Positions 49,801-61,407 of a DNA stretch of 64,000 bases are shown piece after piece (position 1 is the first letter of the stretch; the number at the start of each line of letters is the position of its first letter). Below the pieces are notes generated by a model. That model saw only the letters and a program-made list of their open reading frames with translations, made no database searches and was not told where the DNA came from. Source of the stretch: Mesostigma viride (taxonomy: Eukaryota > Streptophyta > Mesostigmatophyceae > Mesostigmatales > Mesostigmataceae); the NCBI GenBank assembly GCA_009746045.1, contig RPFO01001598.1:96001-160000 (forward strand). Reading direction: 5' to 3'. The translations under genes and the position numbers were made by a program.

Positions 49801-52800
49801 GCCGCTCACATTTTTTCGATAAAAAAAACTTGCGTGACGGCGGCGCTCAGAGCCCACGCAATTCGTTCTAATCATACATTCTGTCAAAGCGTGTGAGAAA
49901 TTTTAATGCCTAAGAGAAATCTTGTAGTGAATGCATGATTGCCACACACACGTGATCTTGTAGTGAATGCATGATTGCCACACACACGTGACGTGTGCGC
50001 GCAGAACCCTCACAAGCGCAAGACGGACGTGCACGTGGAGTACGAGGACGTATCCTGGTATGCGCCCCTCGCCCTCGAGTCTTCCTCCTTGCTCTTCCTC
50101 GTGCAGCTGCTGGCGCGCGCACGCAAGGAGGAGAGCCGCTGTGGCAAGGAGGAGGGCGGTGGCGGTGGCGATGCCAACGCGGGCAATGCCCAGGCGAGCA
50201 GCACCTGCAAAGGGTGTTTCTTTGAGCCGGTCGGCCATGACCCAGAGTTGAGGGATGCGATCGCGCGGTGGTGCACGCTCACGGTCAACTTCCTCACCAA
50301 CCTGCTCACCACGGTGAGGGGAAAACGAGGTGATGGCAACGAGGTCGGAAACCAAAGGGTGTCGCGTGAGGGTACGCATCGTGGTTTGTTGTCGGGATGT
50401 GGCCTGCCGTGTGGCCATGCTCCTCTTCTTGTGTGCATGGGATAGCATCGCGCGTGGACCCCACAGAAGGGGTATGCCGGTAAAGGGAAAGGCGATCACC
50501 TCCACGGCATCGTGGGGCGGGGCGGGGCGGGGCGGGGCAGGGCGGGGTGGGGCGGGGCGGGGCGGGGCGGGGCGGGGCGGGGCGGGGCGGGGCGGGGCGG
50601 GGCGGGGCGGGGCGGGGCGGGGCGGGGCGGGGCGGGGCGGGGCGGGGCGGGGCGGGGCGGGGCGGGGCGGGGCGGGGCGGGGCGGGGCGGGGCGGGGCGG
50701 GGCGGGGCGGGGCGGGGCGGGGCGGGGCGGGGCGGGGCGGGGCGGGGCGGGGCGGGGCGGGGTGGCGCATGGCATGGCATGGCATGGCATGGCATGGCAT
50801 GGCAATGATGCATTGGTGTGGCGATGCAGTCCATTTCATTGAGATTACGTGGTAGCTGTAGTAGCTTGGCTGGGTCAGCAGCTGTGGGTTCCCTAGCTAG
50901 ACCGTCCCGCTGGGTGGATCGAGTTCTTTACGGGGGCAGGAGTACGGAGGCGTTCTATGTATCATAGGGGTAAAGGCTCAGGCCCTGTTTGCGGCAGCGG
51001 CAGTATGCATCACACGCATATGTTGAGAAAACTAGAGCTATTCACGTGCGATGGTGCGATGGTGCGATGGTAGGATAGTTCCTTACTTCTGTGGTAGTAG
51101 TTTATGGATTAGCACTTGTGGTGCCGCCATAATGCTGTCTTCCCCATGTGTGCTGACAAACTGCCATTTCCCGTTGGCCAACATGTTAGGTCTCGCCAGT
51201 GCTCATCCCCGCGTCTTTCCATCACCCATCGGCTGCCACCACCGACGCCGACGCCGCTGCTGCTGCCATTGCTGTTGCTGGTATTGGCACTGTTGCTGCC
51301 ATTGGCGCTGCTGCGGCTGTTGCTGCGATTGCCGCTTCTGCTTGCCCCCCTCAGAACACCCACACGACGTCGGCGCCCGCAGCTCCCGCTGCGGTGGAGC
51401 GCGCACTCGCCGCCCGCGCGCGTCTGCCAGCACACAACGCGACCGTGGAGCTGCACCTGCCCGTGCAAAGGCTGCTGGCCTACCTCGTCGCGCGGCTGCT
51501 GACGCTCGAAGCAAAGGACTCGACGACAGCTGCCTCCTGCCAACAGGGCCCTGCGGCCATCTCCTCCCCATCCCAACCCCAACGGGCATCCCAGTGGCAG
51601 CCCCAATCACAGGCGCCGATGCAAACCAGCCACCAGGCCCCAGCCCACATCCGCCACCAAGACGACACCCAGAAGCAACCCTGCAAACCCAGCCCAGCCC
51701 ACCCCCTCGAGGGCGTGATCCCCCCACACGTGCGCCCCGCGCTTCCCCTCCTCATGGAGGAGCCGCTGCGCCTGTTTGTGTGGCTGGGCGAGGTGCGCTG
51801 CCGCGAGTGGGTGCGTAACGGCGACAGCATTGTCCGCATGGAGCGCTCCTACCGGTCCAACCTATGGCACGACCGCGCCATGGCCATGGACGTGCTCCTC
51901 CTCCAGGTGTGCGCCGCGATGATGGCGCCGGATAGGGATGGCCCGGTCGCGCTGCTGACGAAGCGGTTTGGCACCGGGGCGTTTGCGGCGGGTCGGGTCG
52001 CGGTGGGCGCTCCTGGCGCCGTCACGTATCTCCCTGAGATGCTGCGGCTGCTCGTGTGGCTTCTGCGCGCGCGTGCCAACCTGGGCATGTCGCCGGTATG
52101 TGGGGCAGCACGCTGGTATGCTCGCAACTAGTGGGTGGCATACTCGCGTCTAGACTGGTAGGTAGCGCACTCGTATTTAGACTAGTAGGTAGCGCACTCG
52201 TATTTAGACTAGTAGGTAGCGCACTCGTATTTAGACTAGTAGGGAGCGCACTCGTATTTAGACTAGTAGGGAGCGCACTCGTATTTAGACTGGTAGGTAG
52301 CACACTCGTATTCAGACTAAAGTGTAGCAATCTCGTATTGAGACTAGTACATGGCATACTGGGATTTAGACGAGCAGGTTGTGGTACAAGGAGCAGATTC
52401 TGGTGTGGCACGCTGCAGGTTCCTATTTATTAGCACTAAATAAATGATGAGCCGGGTGCCATTAACTGGAGGCCATGGCACATGGTTGAGACTCCAATGG
52501 TACGTCAGGTTGTCGCGTTGATGGTAATGTCCTTTGTAATTATGTTCTTTCAGAACTAGGTGTCGCTGCCAGCGCCGGCGCGTGTGCACTTGCACTTGTT
52601 ATGAGTACGGGATGGATGTCGTCGCGTGAACCTGGAAGCCTTCGACTAAGAACGGGGGGCGGTTGTTCTAGCCACCCAGGCGGTCAAGTGCAGGTATCCC
52701 CCTCCCACCCACCTCAGCATGGGTGGTCCACCTTACCTTGGTGTCGCACCTAATCTGTCATCTATTTTACATAGGCTCCTTGCGCGCTCACCTACCTCAT

Positions 52801-55800
52801 CGTTTGCCTCCCTTCCTCTGATCCACCTTGCCATCTGGTTGGGCGTTGGCTCTGTTCTGTTTTGGCCTTGGCTCGTCCCCCTCTCGCATACCTGTGCGCT
52901 CGGTTCCCTTAATTTGCATCGACTTTGCCACCTTGCAGGAGGCCCAGATCCGCTATGAGCTGATCCAGTGGCTGTGCCTTGGCCAGCAGAGCTACTCAGT
53001 GCTGCAGGCCACCGCGTCCTACAGCCTGGTCGGCCACCCACAGTTTGACGACATCCTGTCCCAGGTGGCGGACTTCAAGCACCCACAGGTCGGTACCAGG
53101 CGTGCCGTACCATGAGCCATGTGGCGATTGATTGTAGAGCTTTTGATTTGGCTGTGTAACTTGGTAATGGACATCTTAGCATCTTCAGCCCTTCACTGCA
53201 TAACATGCCATTCTCCTGATGCCTACAATGTCGGATTCCTCTCTGTTGCATATACCTACACTTTTGTTGCGTCTGCGTCCACTTTGACAGAAGATGGTTC
53301 TTTGGTGCTTGTTTTGCTGTTTGAGTGTACGCAAAGATCACGCAGTGGCTCATCCCTACCCTACCCTGGCCTGGCCGCTGCCTGCTTCCCCCTTATGCCG
53401 CCCTTCCTGTGTGACGCACACCCCTTGTGCTGGATCGCAGCTGCAAGAGCAAGGGTGCTACGTGCTCAAGCCCGAGTGCTGGGACGAGTTTGACCGCTAC
53501 TTCCTCCACTTCTCCAACCGGCACATCGACGAAGTGCAGGCAAGATGCTGTCGCACGGCGTGCATGCGTGGTGAAGTCTTCGGAGCCTAGTCTTAGGAGC
53601 CTAATCTTTGGAGCCTAATCTTGTGAGCCTCGCCATGCAGGTCTGCGCTGCCTGAAGGGGGCTGTTGAATGACACACAAACCTACATCGTGTTGGCTGGG
53701 TAATTGGCACGCTGGGTGCTTATTGGGAAGGTTTCCTCATTGGTTTGGCTGCGTGATCAGCAGTGGTTGCACGAATTGGAATGAAAGACTGCACATGCTT
53801 GTAACTTTGATTTTCTGGTGTAACAAATGTAATTGATTTTGTGGTATCGCGAGTGGCATATGGCATGTTTTCACAAATGGGCCATGCATGGAAGATGAAT
53901 GTGCGGGGGCCAGGTAACGTTCCAATTCTTCCCATGGACAGTATAGAAGCTGCCATCTGGATTCCCGAAGCCCCTTTCACCCGTGGTCAGCCTTGGCGGC
54001 TGCGGAGGCCAGGCATAACCGTAGATATGTATCAGCTGCTTATCTCAGGCATTCCTTTTATTTTTTCCCCCATGGATGCTGGGAGCGGCAGATGCGAGTA
54101 CAGCCTGGTATGTTGGTGCCTCAAGCTGTCGGTGCCTCAAGCACGGCATGGATCCTGCGCGCCCATTCCCCGCCCCCCCCCCCCCCGCCCCTTTCTTTCC
54201 CAGGAGCGCGCCGAATCCCTGGGCAAGCTGGACCAGGTATGGGCGTTCCGGCCGCCCATCCCAGCGCCCGAGCCGTTGACTTCGCTGCCCTCCCTGCTGC
54301 GCACCCAGGTGGGTGTGAGAGCACTTTCATTTACCAAGTGGTTTCCTTTTTAGTTGTTAGCTCGCTAGGATAGGATCGGTGGCGAGAAGCGATTTTGCGG
54401 AGCTTTTTCTGGCAAACAGCTCGTTTTCCTGCTAAGTGTCCAGCATTTTCCCCCCTATGGTGTGCTTGCGTACTAGGGCAGAGCCAATTTTGGGCCAATT
54501 CTGGTTGTCTTCTTTATTCTGCCCTTGCCGCGGTTTATATGAGCACCCCAAGTGAACATCATTGCTGGAAATTTTTTTAACAATCTTCATGCGGTATATT
54601 GAGGATTTTACAAAAAAAGAAAGACGGGCTTTATTATAAAGTTTTCTTTTTAAATTTGGACTCGCAAGATTTTTGGATTCTTCCACAAAACACAAAAGAG
54701 AAACCAAGCATCGCCGTGTAGCTAATGAAATTTGCGCCCGATTTCGCATTCCTGTGTTTGTGGTCTCGTGCCCATGCTTTCGTTACATATGCTACTCTCA
54801 ATAGCCCATGGATTGACACAATTGTATGAATCAACATCATCATTCCCATTATCTGTTCGTTGTTTCAGGCGTGCCGCCGGCTCTTCTACCGGGTGGTCCA
54901 CGAGTACGACAGTGAGGCGTGGCTTTCGGCGCTGGACGGTGACGCGTCGGAGAATATTATCGTCGACACACTGCACCTGATGGAGCTGTCCCTGCACGAG
55001 GAGGAGAGGTATGTCCTAGTCTATTCATGCTTGCATTGCCACAAGCTAGAGGCATCATCGTCGACAAAGTCCACCTCATGGAGTTGTGCCTGCAAGAGGG
55101 GGGAGTCGTATTATAATATTTTGCATAAAGCAAATCCGGACATAGATGTCTCGTATCCATAGCATGACCACTGCGACATATGCTGGCGGAGTTGTATGGC
55201 ACATACGGATTCACTTGCCAGAGTGCCTACTATTAATGTACTACTGTCATGCTTGTTCATCCCTTTAGAGTATGGTTGGATTAAGGTTTATTTGGAATTT
55301 TTTTTTTATGGTTGTGATTATATTTTCTGTATTTTGAGGTATGGCCTTTGCAATCGCTCTGGAGAAGCGGGGAGCTTGTACAGGTGAAGCCCAGCCCAGC
55401 CCTCCGAACCCGCCCACACGTTAGCAAGTCAGAGGCTACGACTGGGTGCCGGGGCCCAGTTGTAATGCCCCCTGCACCCAGTTGTAGACTCTGAATCACC
55501 GATTACGCATGCCCCCTGCATTGCACAGGTTATAATGAACTATGGCTCCCGCAAACTCTGAACACTGTTGATTTGATCCTGATGCTGCATCGCTGAACCT
55601 GCGTGGATGAGCAGTTCTGGTCTGTTCGGCGCGCCGGCTGCCAAGCCATAGCGTGCCTGTGGGATGTGATGTTCTCTGCCTCAATCTCTGCCTGGGAATC
55701 TGGTGCAAGGTTTAGGGGGAGGAAAATGGGAAGTAGCCCATCATAGCACGCATATGAACTGCGTCATGGCAGAAAGACGCTTGTTGAATCGGGTGTGCAC

Positions 55801-58800
55801 TTTACGGCGGCGTCTTGTTCTGGATTGAGTTTTTTCCTTGCTTTCCAAAGAATACCAGTCCAGCACAAAACAATAAACTTACTGCTTTGTTGATCAACTG
55901 CCTGCATGGGTTGCAAGGAAGGGGGTGCACACCGATTGCCACTTGCTTACTGCAACCTTACAACGCCAAGACTCCCCCCCCCCCCCCCCCTTTCCAACTT
56001 GCCACCTCTGCCCATCCCCAGGCTCCTATCGGCAGACGGCGGCAAGACCACGCGCCCGTCCTCCCTGTGGCGCCGCGCCTGCCCCAAGTGCAGCCAGGGG
56101 ACTGCACCGGAGGCCGCTTCGCTTGCTGGACCCGATTCCACCAAGGTGTCGGATTGGCAAGGGACCAGCCCAGCGAGGGGACCAGCGGCCACGGACGCCC
56201 CGCGTGGCGCGTGCAGCTGCACCAGCGCCCCCCTGGAGCTCACGTGGGAGGCGGTCATGAGTGAGGCGGCCCTGCAGGACTGCCCGCTGTCGCTGCTGGT
56301 GAGCCTCAAGCCGCTGGTCGCGTCGGTCAACCCCAGTGCGCAGGACCAGGTCCCTATGACGAGGGCACAAGGGGACTCGGTGGACCAGGCGGGTCAAGGA
56401 CAACGAGGGGGCGGCGACCGGTGCGAGTCTCTGCTGGAGGCGCTGCAGCGGTTGGAGCGCGACACGGAGCACAAAGGTTGCCGAAAAACTAAAATACAGT
56501 ATCATTAGGGTTGGAAAAAATAAAGAAATTAATGATGAACTAGAGTAAAATAGAATGATAGAGCATCATAGGGTAAAGTATTATAGACAACTGTGAAGGA
56601 GAATAGTTGAGCGTAGTATATGTAGAATAGGATACAGGGGGATTCTACTTGCATGTAAGGAACGCCTTCTTGTATTGCTTGCATTCAACATCGCGCACAC
56701 GTTTCCCCAAGGCAAGCGTTATTTGCAACTCTCCACGTTCTGGATTTGGATGTCCCAGGAATCGTGTGCTGTTCGGAGTTAGTTGTGGGATTCTACTATT
56801 AGTCCTTGTGAAGATCGATGATGGATGGCTCTCTGCCCTCTGGGTATCCAAAAGGCGCCATAGCACCCCTGCTGTCCATGTTGGCCTGACAAATCACCAT
56901 GCGGAAACCCTGCTGCTTTTTCTTGTCTGTGTTCACCATTTCTACTTCCCCCCACCCTCGTGGGCTGACTTGACCCACGTGGGCTGGTTGGCCCCCCCTT
57001 CCCAGGCATCAAGCGCGTCACGGGCCGCATGCTGGCGCGCATTACCTCCCTCCAAGCGTCCTGGCGTGACAGGGAACCCGACCCCCCCACCAAGGCTGGG
57101 GCAGACGCCAGCGACAGTGGCGAGAGTGAGCAGGGGGATATGTTCGACGACGTGATGCTCCCTGTCAGGGGCCTCCACGTGTCCATCGCGCGCAGGCTGC
57201 CCCCCCGGGGCATGCACACCAGCCGGGGGCCCAGCGGCAGCCGGGACTCGTCCGAGGTGAGGCAGGCGTTTGGCATGGGTAATGCTGGCAACCTGAGGGG
57301 CAGGGCGTTTGATGTAGGTAATGCTGGCAGCCGGAGGGGCAGGGTGTTTGATGTGGGTAAGGCTGGAGGAGCAGGGCGTTTCTACTACTCATAGTGAATC
57401 GGCTCAAATGAGAACATCTAGTAGTATTAGCAGTCTGTGATCACACGACATATAATTTCCATTTAATGTATATGTCTATGTTAATGGAAGTGACAGGAAT
57501 GAGACGGGCAACACAATGAAAGCGCAAGAAAGGAACACGCGAATCATACAACAATTACTAAATTACAGTATATATATGATACTATATGGAATAAACTATC
57601 CATCACTAGCCAGTATCCAGCAGACAACTTAAGGCAGTCACCAGCGCTGCCAGCCCCCCGGAGGGCTCTGAGTAGCTCTAAGCCGCCTGGGCCACAATAA
57701 AGGTGACCCGAATGCGGCGAGACAACACGTTCGCCATCGCACGGGGTACCATACGGGGTGAGCGCAAGAGACAGGCGCAGTTATGCTATACATACAGGCG
57801 TAGGACAGGAGCACTATATATATACAGGCGTAGGATAGGAGCACTATATATACAGGCGTAGGATAGGAGCACTATATATACAGGCGTAGGACAGGAGCAC
57901 TATATATACACAAGCGTAGGATATGAGCACTATATATACAGGCGTAGGACAGGAGCACTATATCTACACAAGCGTAGGATAGGAGCGTTGTTCACACACA
58001 GGACAGGAGCGCTGTACACACAGAGGACAGGACCGCTGTACGCACACAGGCGTAGGATAGGGGCACTATATATATACAGGCGTAGGACAGGAGCACTATA
58101 TCTACACAAGCGTAGGACAGGAGCACTATGTATACAGGCGTAGGATAGGAGCACTATATATACAGGCGTAGGATAGGAGCACTATATATACAGGCGTAGG
58201 ATAGGAGCACTATATATATACAGCTTTGACATGGCTCTGTATGTAGGTTTATAGCTGGGCGTTTGCTTTGGTTTGAGTGATTTCACTCTGCTGTAAGTAA
58301 TTATATTTTTAATTTATATATATACAGGCGTAGGAATGGAGCACTATATATCTCGAGTGGACACGTGTGTAGTACTCCTACACACACAGATCTCGAATGA
58401 TTTATCTAGTACAAAATCCGAATGGCTTGCATCACTCCCCGGAAAGGAGAACTTTTGCGGTTGGACTGTAGGTGTCAGTTGGCGATGCCTCAGGATCAAG
58501 GAGACGTCCGTTCTATAGTCAGCAAAAGTGTGTGCGAGAGGTCCCCAGTTCGATTCCGGCCTGGATTCATTTGCAGATCGCGTTTTCCGCGGACCGGCAC
58601 TGAACGCAAATGGTTTTCACCTTTGCGGCGTGCCAAATCAGACTATATATACACAAGCGTAGGATAGGAGCGCTATATATATATACAGGCGTAGGATAGG
58701 AGCACTGTATATACAGGCGTAGGATAGGAGCACTATATATACAGGTGTAGGATAGGAGCACTATATATACAGGCGTAGGATAGGAGCACTATATATACAC

Positions 58801-59755
58801 AAGCGTAGGATAGGAGCACTATATATACAGGCGTAGGATAGGAGCACGGGGCCACGGTGAGTCTAGCACTTGAATCATTTCACCCTGCATATGAATGACG
58901 GAGTACTTTCCTCTGTCTGCCCACCCCGTGGTTTCTTTCCTTTCTGCGGCGTCCCTTTACCGTGCGGTTCGTGCCTCAGGAGCCGCGCCCACCCCGTTCG
59001 GCCTCGGACGCCTCCCCCACCTCGTCGAGTGCCACACCGTCCTCTTGGAGGCAGCAGGCGCTCGACCGCAAGGCCGCGATCATGGCGGAGTTTGCCGCCA
59101 GGTGTGGGGGGGGGTAGTATTGTTTCTGTGGAACAACTTATTCATTTTTCAACAGATTTCGATTCAATCCGAGTTTGTCACAAGGCAGCCATCATGGCTG
59201 AGTGCCCTGCCGCATGTATCTTATCACATCCCTCCCATTTTCCCCACTGCCCACATCCTGCCTGCGCCCCCCCCCCTCTGCCTGCGTTTCCATCCCACCA
59301 GGCAGAGCCGCTTTGCGTCCATCAGCCCCGTGTCCTCCCGCGGTGACCTGTGCAACTTGGATAGCCCCAGCACCGGACGAGCCACGCACACGGCCCGTGG
59401 GGATTGGGCCACGCCCTCCTCGGCCACCGCGGCCGACAGCTCCGACCGGTCGACACCCCTGGCGCTGTTCCAGGTGCGGGGGGACAGCTCGAACAACACC
59501 CTGAGCGAGGCGGAGTCAGGGATCAGCCCTGGTCCGTCGCCAGCTTTAGAAGGGCTCGTGGGGGAGCCGGCCGTGCATTGCGCAAATGGATCAACGGCCA
59601 CTGGCGCAGGGGATGCTGTCATGAGCGGCCAAGAGGGCTGCCAGGCAGGCGGCGACGCTACCGGTGGTGGCGTCGCGTTGGTGTCCACTGCGGTGGCGAT
59701 GGAGGAGGACGAGAGCGAGGCCGAGGAGGAGGCGTGCGCGCTGTGTCATGGGGAG
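40861..59755 (+). CDS. UBR-box N-recognin E3 ubiquitin ligase, PRT6/UBR1 type (3' end not in window)
   Basis: Twenty-one exons join in phase for 1,438 codons: 40861-41105, 41324-41376, 42412-42478, 42994-43079, 43377-43528, 44753-44944, 45438-45509, 46361-46514, 47026-47137, 48096-48162, 48478-48600, 50005-50313, 51190-52095, 52939-53088, 53441-53539, 54204-54308, 54869-55008, 56022-56476, 57006-57256, 58980-59101 and 59302-59755. The UBR box (residues about 60-127) has YRCRTC, ICKAC, HQHHDY, GGCCDCGDADAWKE and FCPRH. Conserved middle blocks follow: LTVQVFNTDDF, VELHLPVQRLLAYL, MEEPLRLFVWLGEVRCREWV, and RKAAIMAEF ahead of the RING. UBR1-family ligases bind N-degrons and ubiquitylate the substrate. 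I see no ClpS-like domain, which favours the plant PRT6 type. The open gene stops at CALCHGE (C1432, C1435), the first RING cysteines. The intron after 53539 is GC-AG. Confidence 0.92.
42030..42405. repeat. (CTC)n trinucleotide repeat, about 375 bp, in UBR intron
   Basis: About 125 units with one interruption near 42208. It runs straight into the splice acceptor CCCCCCAG of exon 42412, so it forms an extreme polypyrimidine tract. It generates spurious poly-Pro/Ser/Leu/Gly/Glu/Arg frames. Confidence 0.98.
43100..43250. repeat. About 38-bp degenerate tandem repeat in UBR intron
   Basis: About four units contain TCGACAGGCCC and TTTAGGGTAAT with substitutions, located directly after exon 42994-43079. 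Confidence 0.7.
44168..44490. repeat. 19-bp tandem repeat, about 17 copies, in UBR intron
   Basis: The unit is CATGTTCTTATGGTATGTT with GATC and TTGTGG variants that recur together, indicating a higher-order pattern. It lies in the 1.2-kb intron before exon 44753. Confidence 0.95.
46064..46272. repeat. (CCCG)n then (CCAT)n repeats in UBR intron
   Basis: Mostly CCCG tetramers with occasional CCG slippage, ending in CCATCCATCCAT. The spurious Pro-Ala-Arg frames are not genes. Confidence 0.96.
48889..49645. repeat. 42-bp minisatellite, 18 copies, in UBR intron
   Basis: The unit runs GTGCGCCTGGGCCACCTCCT ATGGATGCATGCGCCCGGCG AT and is almost invariant. Single variants occur at 49336, about 49364, 49576 and 49630. 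Because 42 is divisible by three and the unit lacks stops in most frames, it yields open frames of 250-330 codons on both strands. Confidence 0.97.
50513..50804. repeat. (GGGGC)n pentanucleotide repeat followed by (ATGGC)n in UBR intron
   Basis: About 50 units of GGGGC on the sense strand are followed by eight units of ATGGC at the same 5-bp period. The switch is consistent with one array evolving from the other. Sense RNA would have strong G-quadruplex potential. Confidence 0.97.
52125..52340. repeat. 27-bp tandem repeat, about 7-8 copies, in UBR intron
   Basis: The unit is TAGACTAGTAGGTAGCGCAC plus TCGTATT, starting 30 bp after the donor of exon 51190-52095. Confidence 0.92.
57786..58222. 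repeat. About 28-bp tandem repeat with TATATA, UBR intron, left block
   Basis: Units of CAGGCGTAGGATAGGAGCAC plus TATATATA, with variants CACAAGCGTAGG and GGACAGGAGC. The same array resumes at 58315-58355 and 58643-58850, so it has been interrupted by inserted DNA. Confidence 0.93.
58490..58642 (+). mobile_element. SINE-like element (tRNA-like head plus 72-bp hairpin body)
   Basis: GTTCGATTCC at about 58551 matches the RNA polymerase III B-box, with a weak A-box-like TAGTCAGCAAAAGTG some 30 bp upstream. The 72-bp segment 58571-58642 follows and is shared with 22914-22985. It sits inside the 28-bp satellite, which resumes immediately after it. The 5' border is uncertain. Confidence 0.5.
58643..58850. 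repeat. About 28-bp tandem repeat, right block
   Basis: The same units as at 57786-58222 resume directly after the SINE-like insert and end about 130 bp before exon 58980. Confidence 0.93.
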
Positions 59756-59756
59756 G

Positions 59757-60075
59757 TACGTGGAGGGGAGGGGAGGGGGAAGGGGACGGGGAAGGGGAAG
59801 GGGAAGGGGAAGGGGGGGAGGGGGAGGGGAGGGGGAGGGGGAGGGGAGGGGAGGGGGAGGGGGAGGGGGAGGGGGAGGGGGAGGGGGAGGGGGAGGGGGA
59901 GGGGGAGGGGGAGGGGGGGGAGGGGAGGGGAGGGGGAGGGGGAGGGGGAGGGGGGGGGGAGGGGGAGGGGGGGAGGGGGGGGGGGGGGGGGAGGGGGAGG
60001 GGGAGGGGAGGGGGAGGGGGGGGGGGAGGGGGAGGGGAGGGGGGGAGGGGGAGGGGGGAGGGGAAGGGGAGGTGA
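59757..60075. repeat. Purine-rich (GGGGAG)n tract after the last visible UBR exon
   Basis: About 320 bp of GGGGA/GGGGGA units begin immediately after the splice donor GTACGT at 59756. It marks the boundary between GC-rich UBR gene DNA and the AT-rich inverted element. Confidence 0.96.
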
Positions 60076-60289
60076 TGTTGTGGTTGGATGAGGATTCTGA
60101 CGAGGTTGAATGCTGAAACATAAATTTCATTAATACATTTTGAATTCTAATATTAAATGAAATTTGCCAATTTTTTCTCAAATACATCAATTGTTGCGTT
60201 GCTAATGTTTGTTTTAATATGTCAATTATCTCTAATTCTGTCAACTGCCACCATTATTTCACTTTGACATAAAAAGAAATTGCGGTATT

Positions 60290-60515
60290 TTTTGGATGCC
60301 AACGGCAGTTGGACCTCGAAAAACAGTTACATAGCGGTTAAAAAGTTGTGGGTATTTTGTTAAATGGGGTGACCTCTGGTTGTGATTTATTTGATGCCAA
60401 CGGTCGTTGGACCTTGTAAAACATTACTAGTGTGGCTCAAGAGTGGTGGGTAATTTGTTAAATGGAGGGGCCGTTGCATCTGCTTGTGATTTATTTGATG
60501 CCAACGGCCGTAATA
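60290..60515. repeat. Left array of about 100-bp repeat with palindromic core
   Basis: Units begin at about 60294, 60392 and 60496 with GATGCCAACGG(C/T)CGTTGGACC or a variant. They share TTGTGATTTATTTGATGCCA before it and GGGTAATTTGTTAAATGG after it. Confidence 0.85.
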
Positions 60516-60766
60516 AAATTTTCCTTTGTTTCTCCATTTGTATTAAAAGAAATTTCTTTTGGTATTATACGAGTGGGTTCAACAACAACATTTGTCATTT
60601 AGTGACCCAGAGGCCGTTAGGGATTGGAAACCTATTCTCACGTTTGCATATTTCCTTACGTTTATCCTTTTTTTTTTTTTTCTGAGGGGCAGACTTACGG
60701 GAAAATGCATTTCTGTAGGCCGGGATGTAAATTTTTTCGTTCGTTTTTTTTTTTTTTCTGAAATAG

Positions 60767-60859
60767 ATGGAGTCCGACGCCGTCAATGAAGTGTTTGGCC
60801 GCGTCATGGAAAACGTATTCGAGAAAGTTCGCTTTTTGTCGCGCATATTTGGCTTGTGA
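60767..60859 (+). CDS. Short paralogue of the N-terminus of the MYND gene
   Basis: Thirty codons from ATG read MESDAVNEVFGRVMEN and VRFLSR, which aligns with the first 30 residues of the gene starting at 61408. The leader is also shared: CGGGATGTAAATTTTTT occurs ahead of both starts. It is a partial duplicate, lying where the homology between the two arms begins. Confidence 0.55.
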   Translation: MESDAVNEVFGRVMENVFEKVRFLSRIFGL

Positions 60860-60956
60860 ATTAATCTTTCCCTAGACTTTCTTAGTCTTAAGGTACTAGT
60901 TTATTTACTTACATCGGTTGTTGTGCCAGTTGTGCTTCACATGCAGTTTTTTTCAA

Positions 60957-61226
60957 TGGAGAAAAACATAGACGTTTCGGAGGCGAAACAGGAGAGAGAG
61001 GCAGTTGAAGGGGGGGGCAAAAAAATGCCAGCCGAAGTTGTTAGAGCGATTGAGGAGTTTTGGGCTACGTACGAGGTATCAATGCCACCTACGGCTGTGA
61101 TGAAAAAAGATGTTGTAAAAATTTGAAGTGGACGAAATGCCGGCCTTAATTTCCGACGATGAAGGGGATGGTGTCAACTTCTTTATTCAAGTGGGCAACA
61201 AACGTAAACTGGAAGACAAAAAGTAG
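60957..61226 (+). CDS. Small acidic protein gene, left-arm copy (unknown function)
   Basis: The coding region starts at MEKNIDVSEAKQERE, continues through MPAEVVRAIEEFWATYEVSM and an acidic DDEGDGVNFF segment, and ends in KRKLEDKK, a possible basic nuclear-localisation-like tail. I do not recognise the family. The mirrored copy lies at 63274-63544. It precedes the MYND gene in both arms, so the two genes travel as a unit. The copy looks broken. Confidence 0.55.
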
Positions 61227-61407
61227 TGCGACCTAAGAAATGTATTAAATGTATTTGCCTTTAATGAAATCATTTTCTCACAGAGGTTGGTGTCAAGGAC
61301 CCAACTGTTGTTTTAAAAATTCAATAAATTAGGCAAGCAGACTAACGGGAAAACGCATTTTGTTGGCCGGGATGTAAATTTTTTGGTTACTTTTTTTCCT
61401 GAAAAAG

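Noticed and set aside
57786-58850. Regular spaced repeats resembling a CRISPR array
   Set aside because: The units are directly adjacent with no unique spacers, and the context is a eukaryotic intron.
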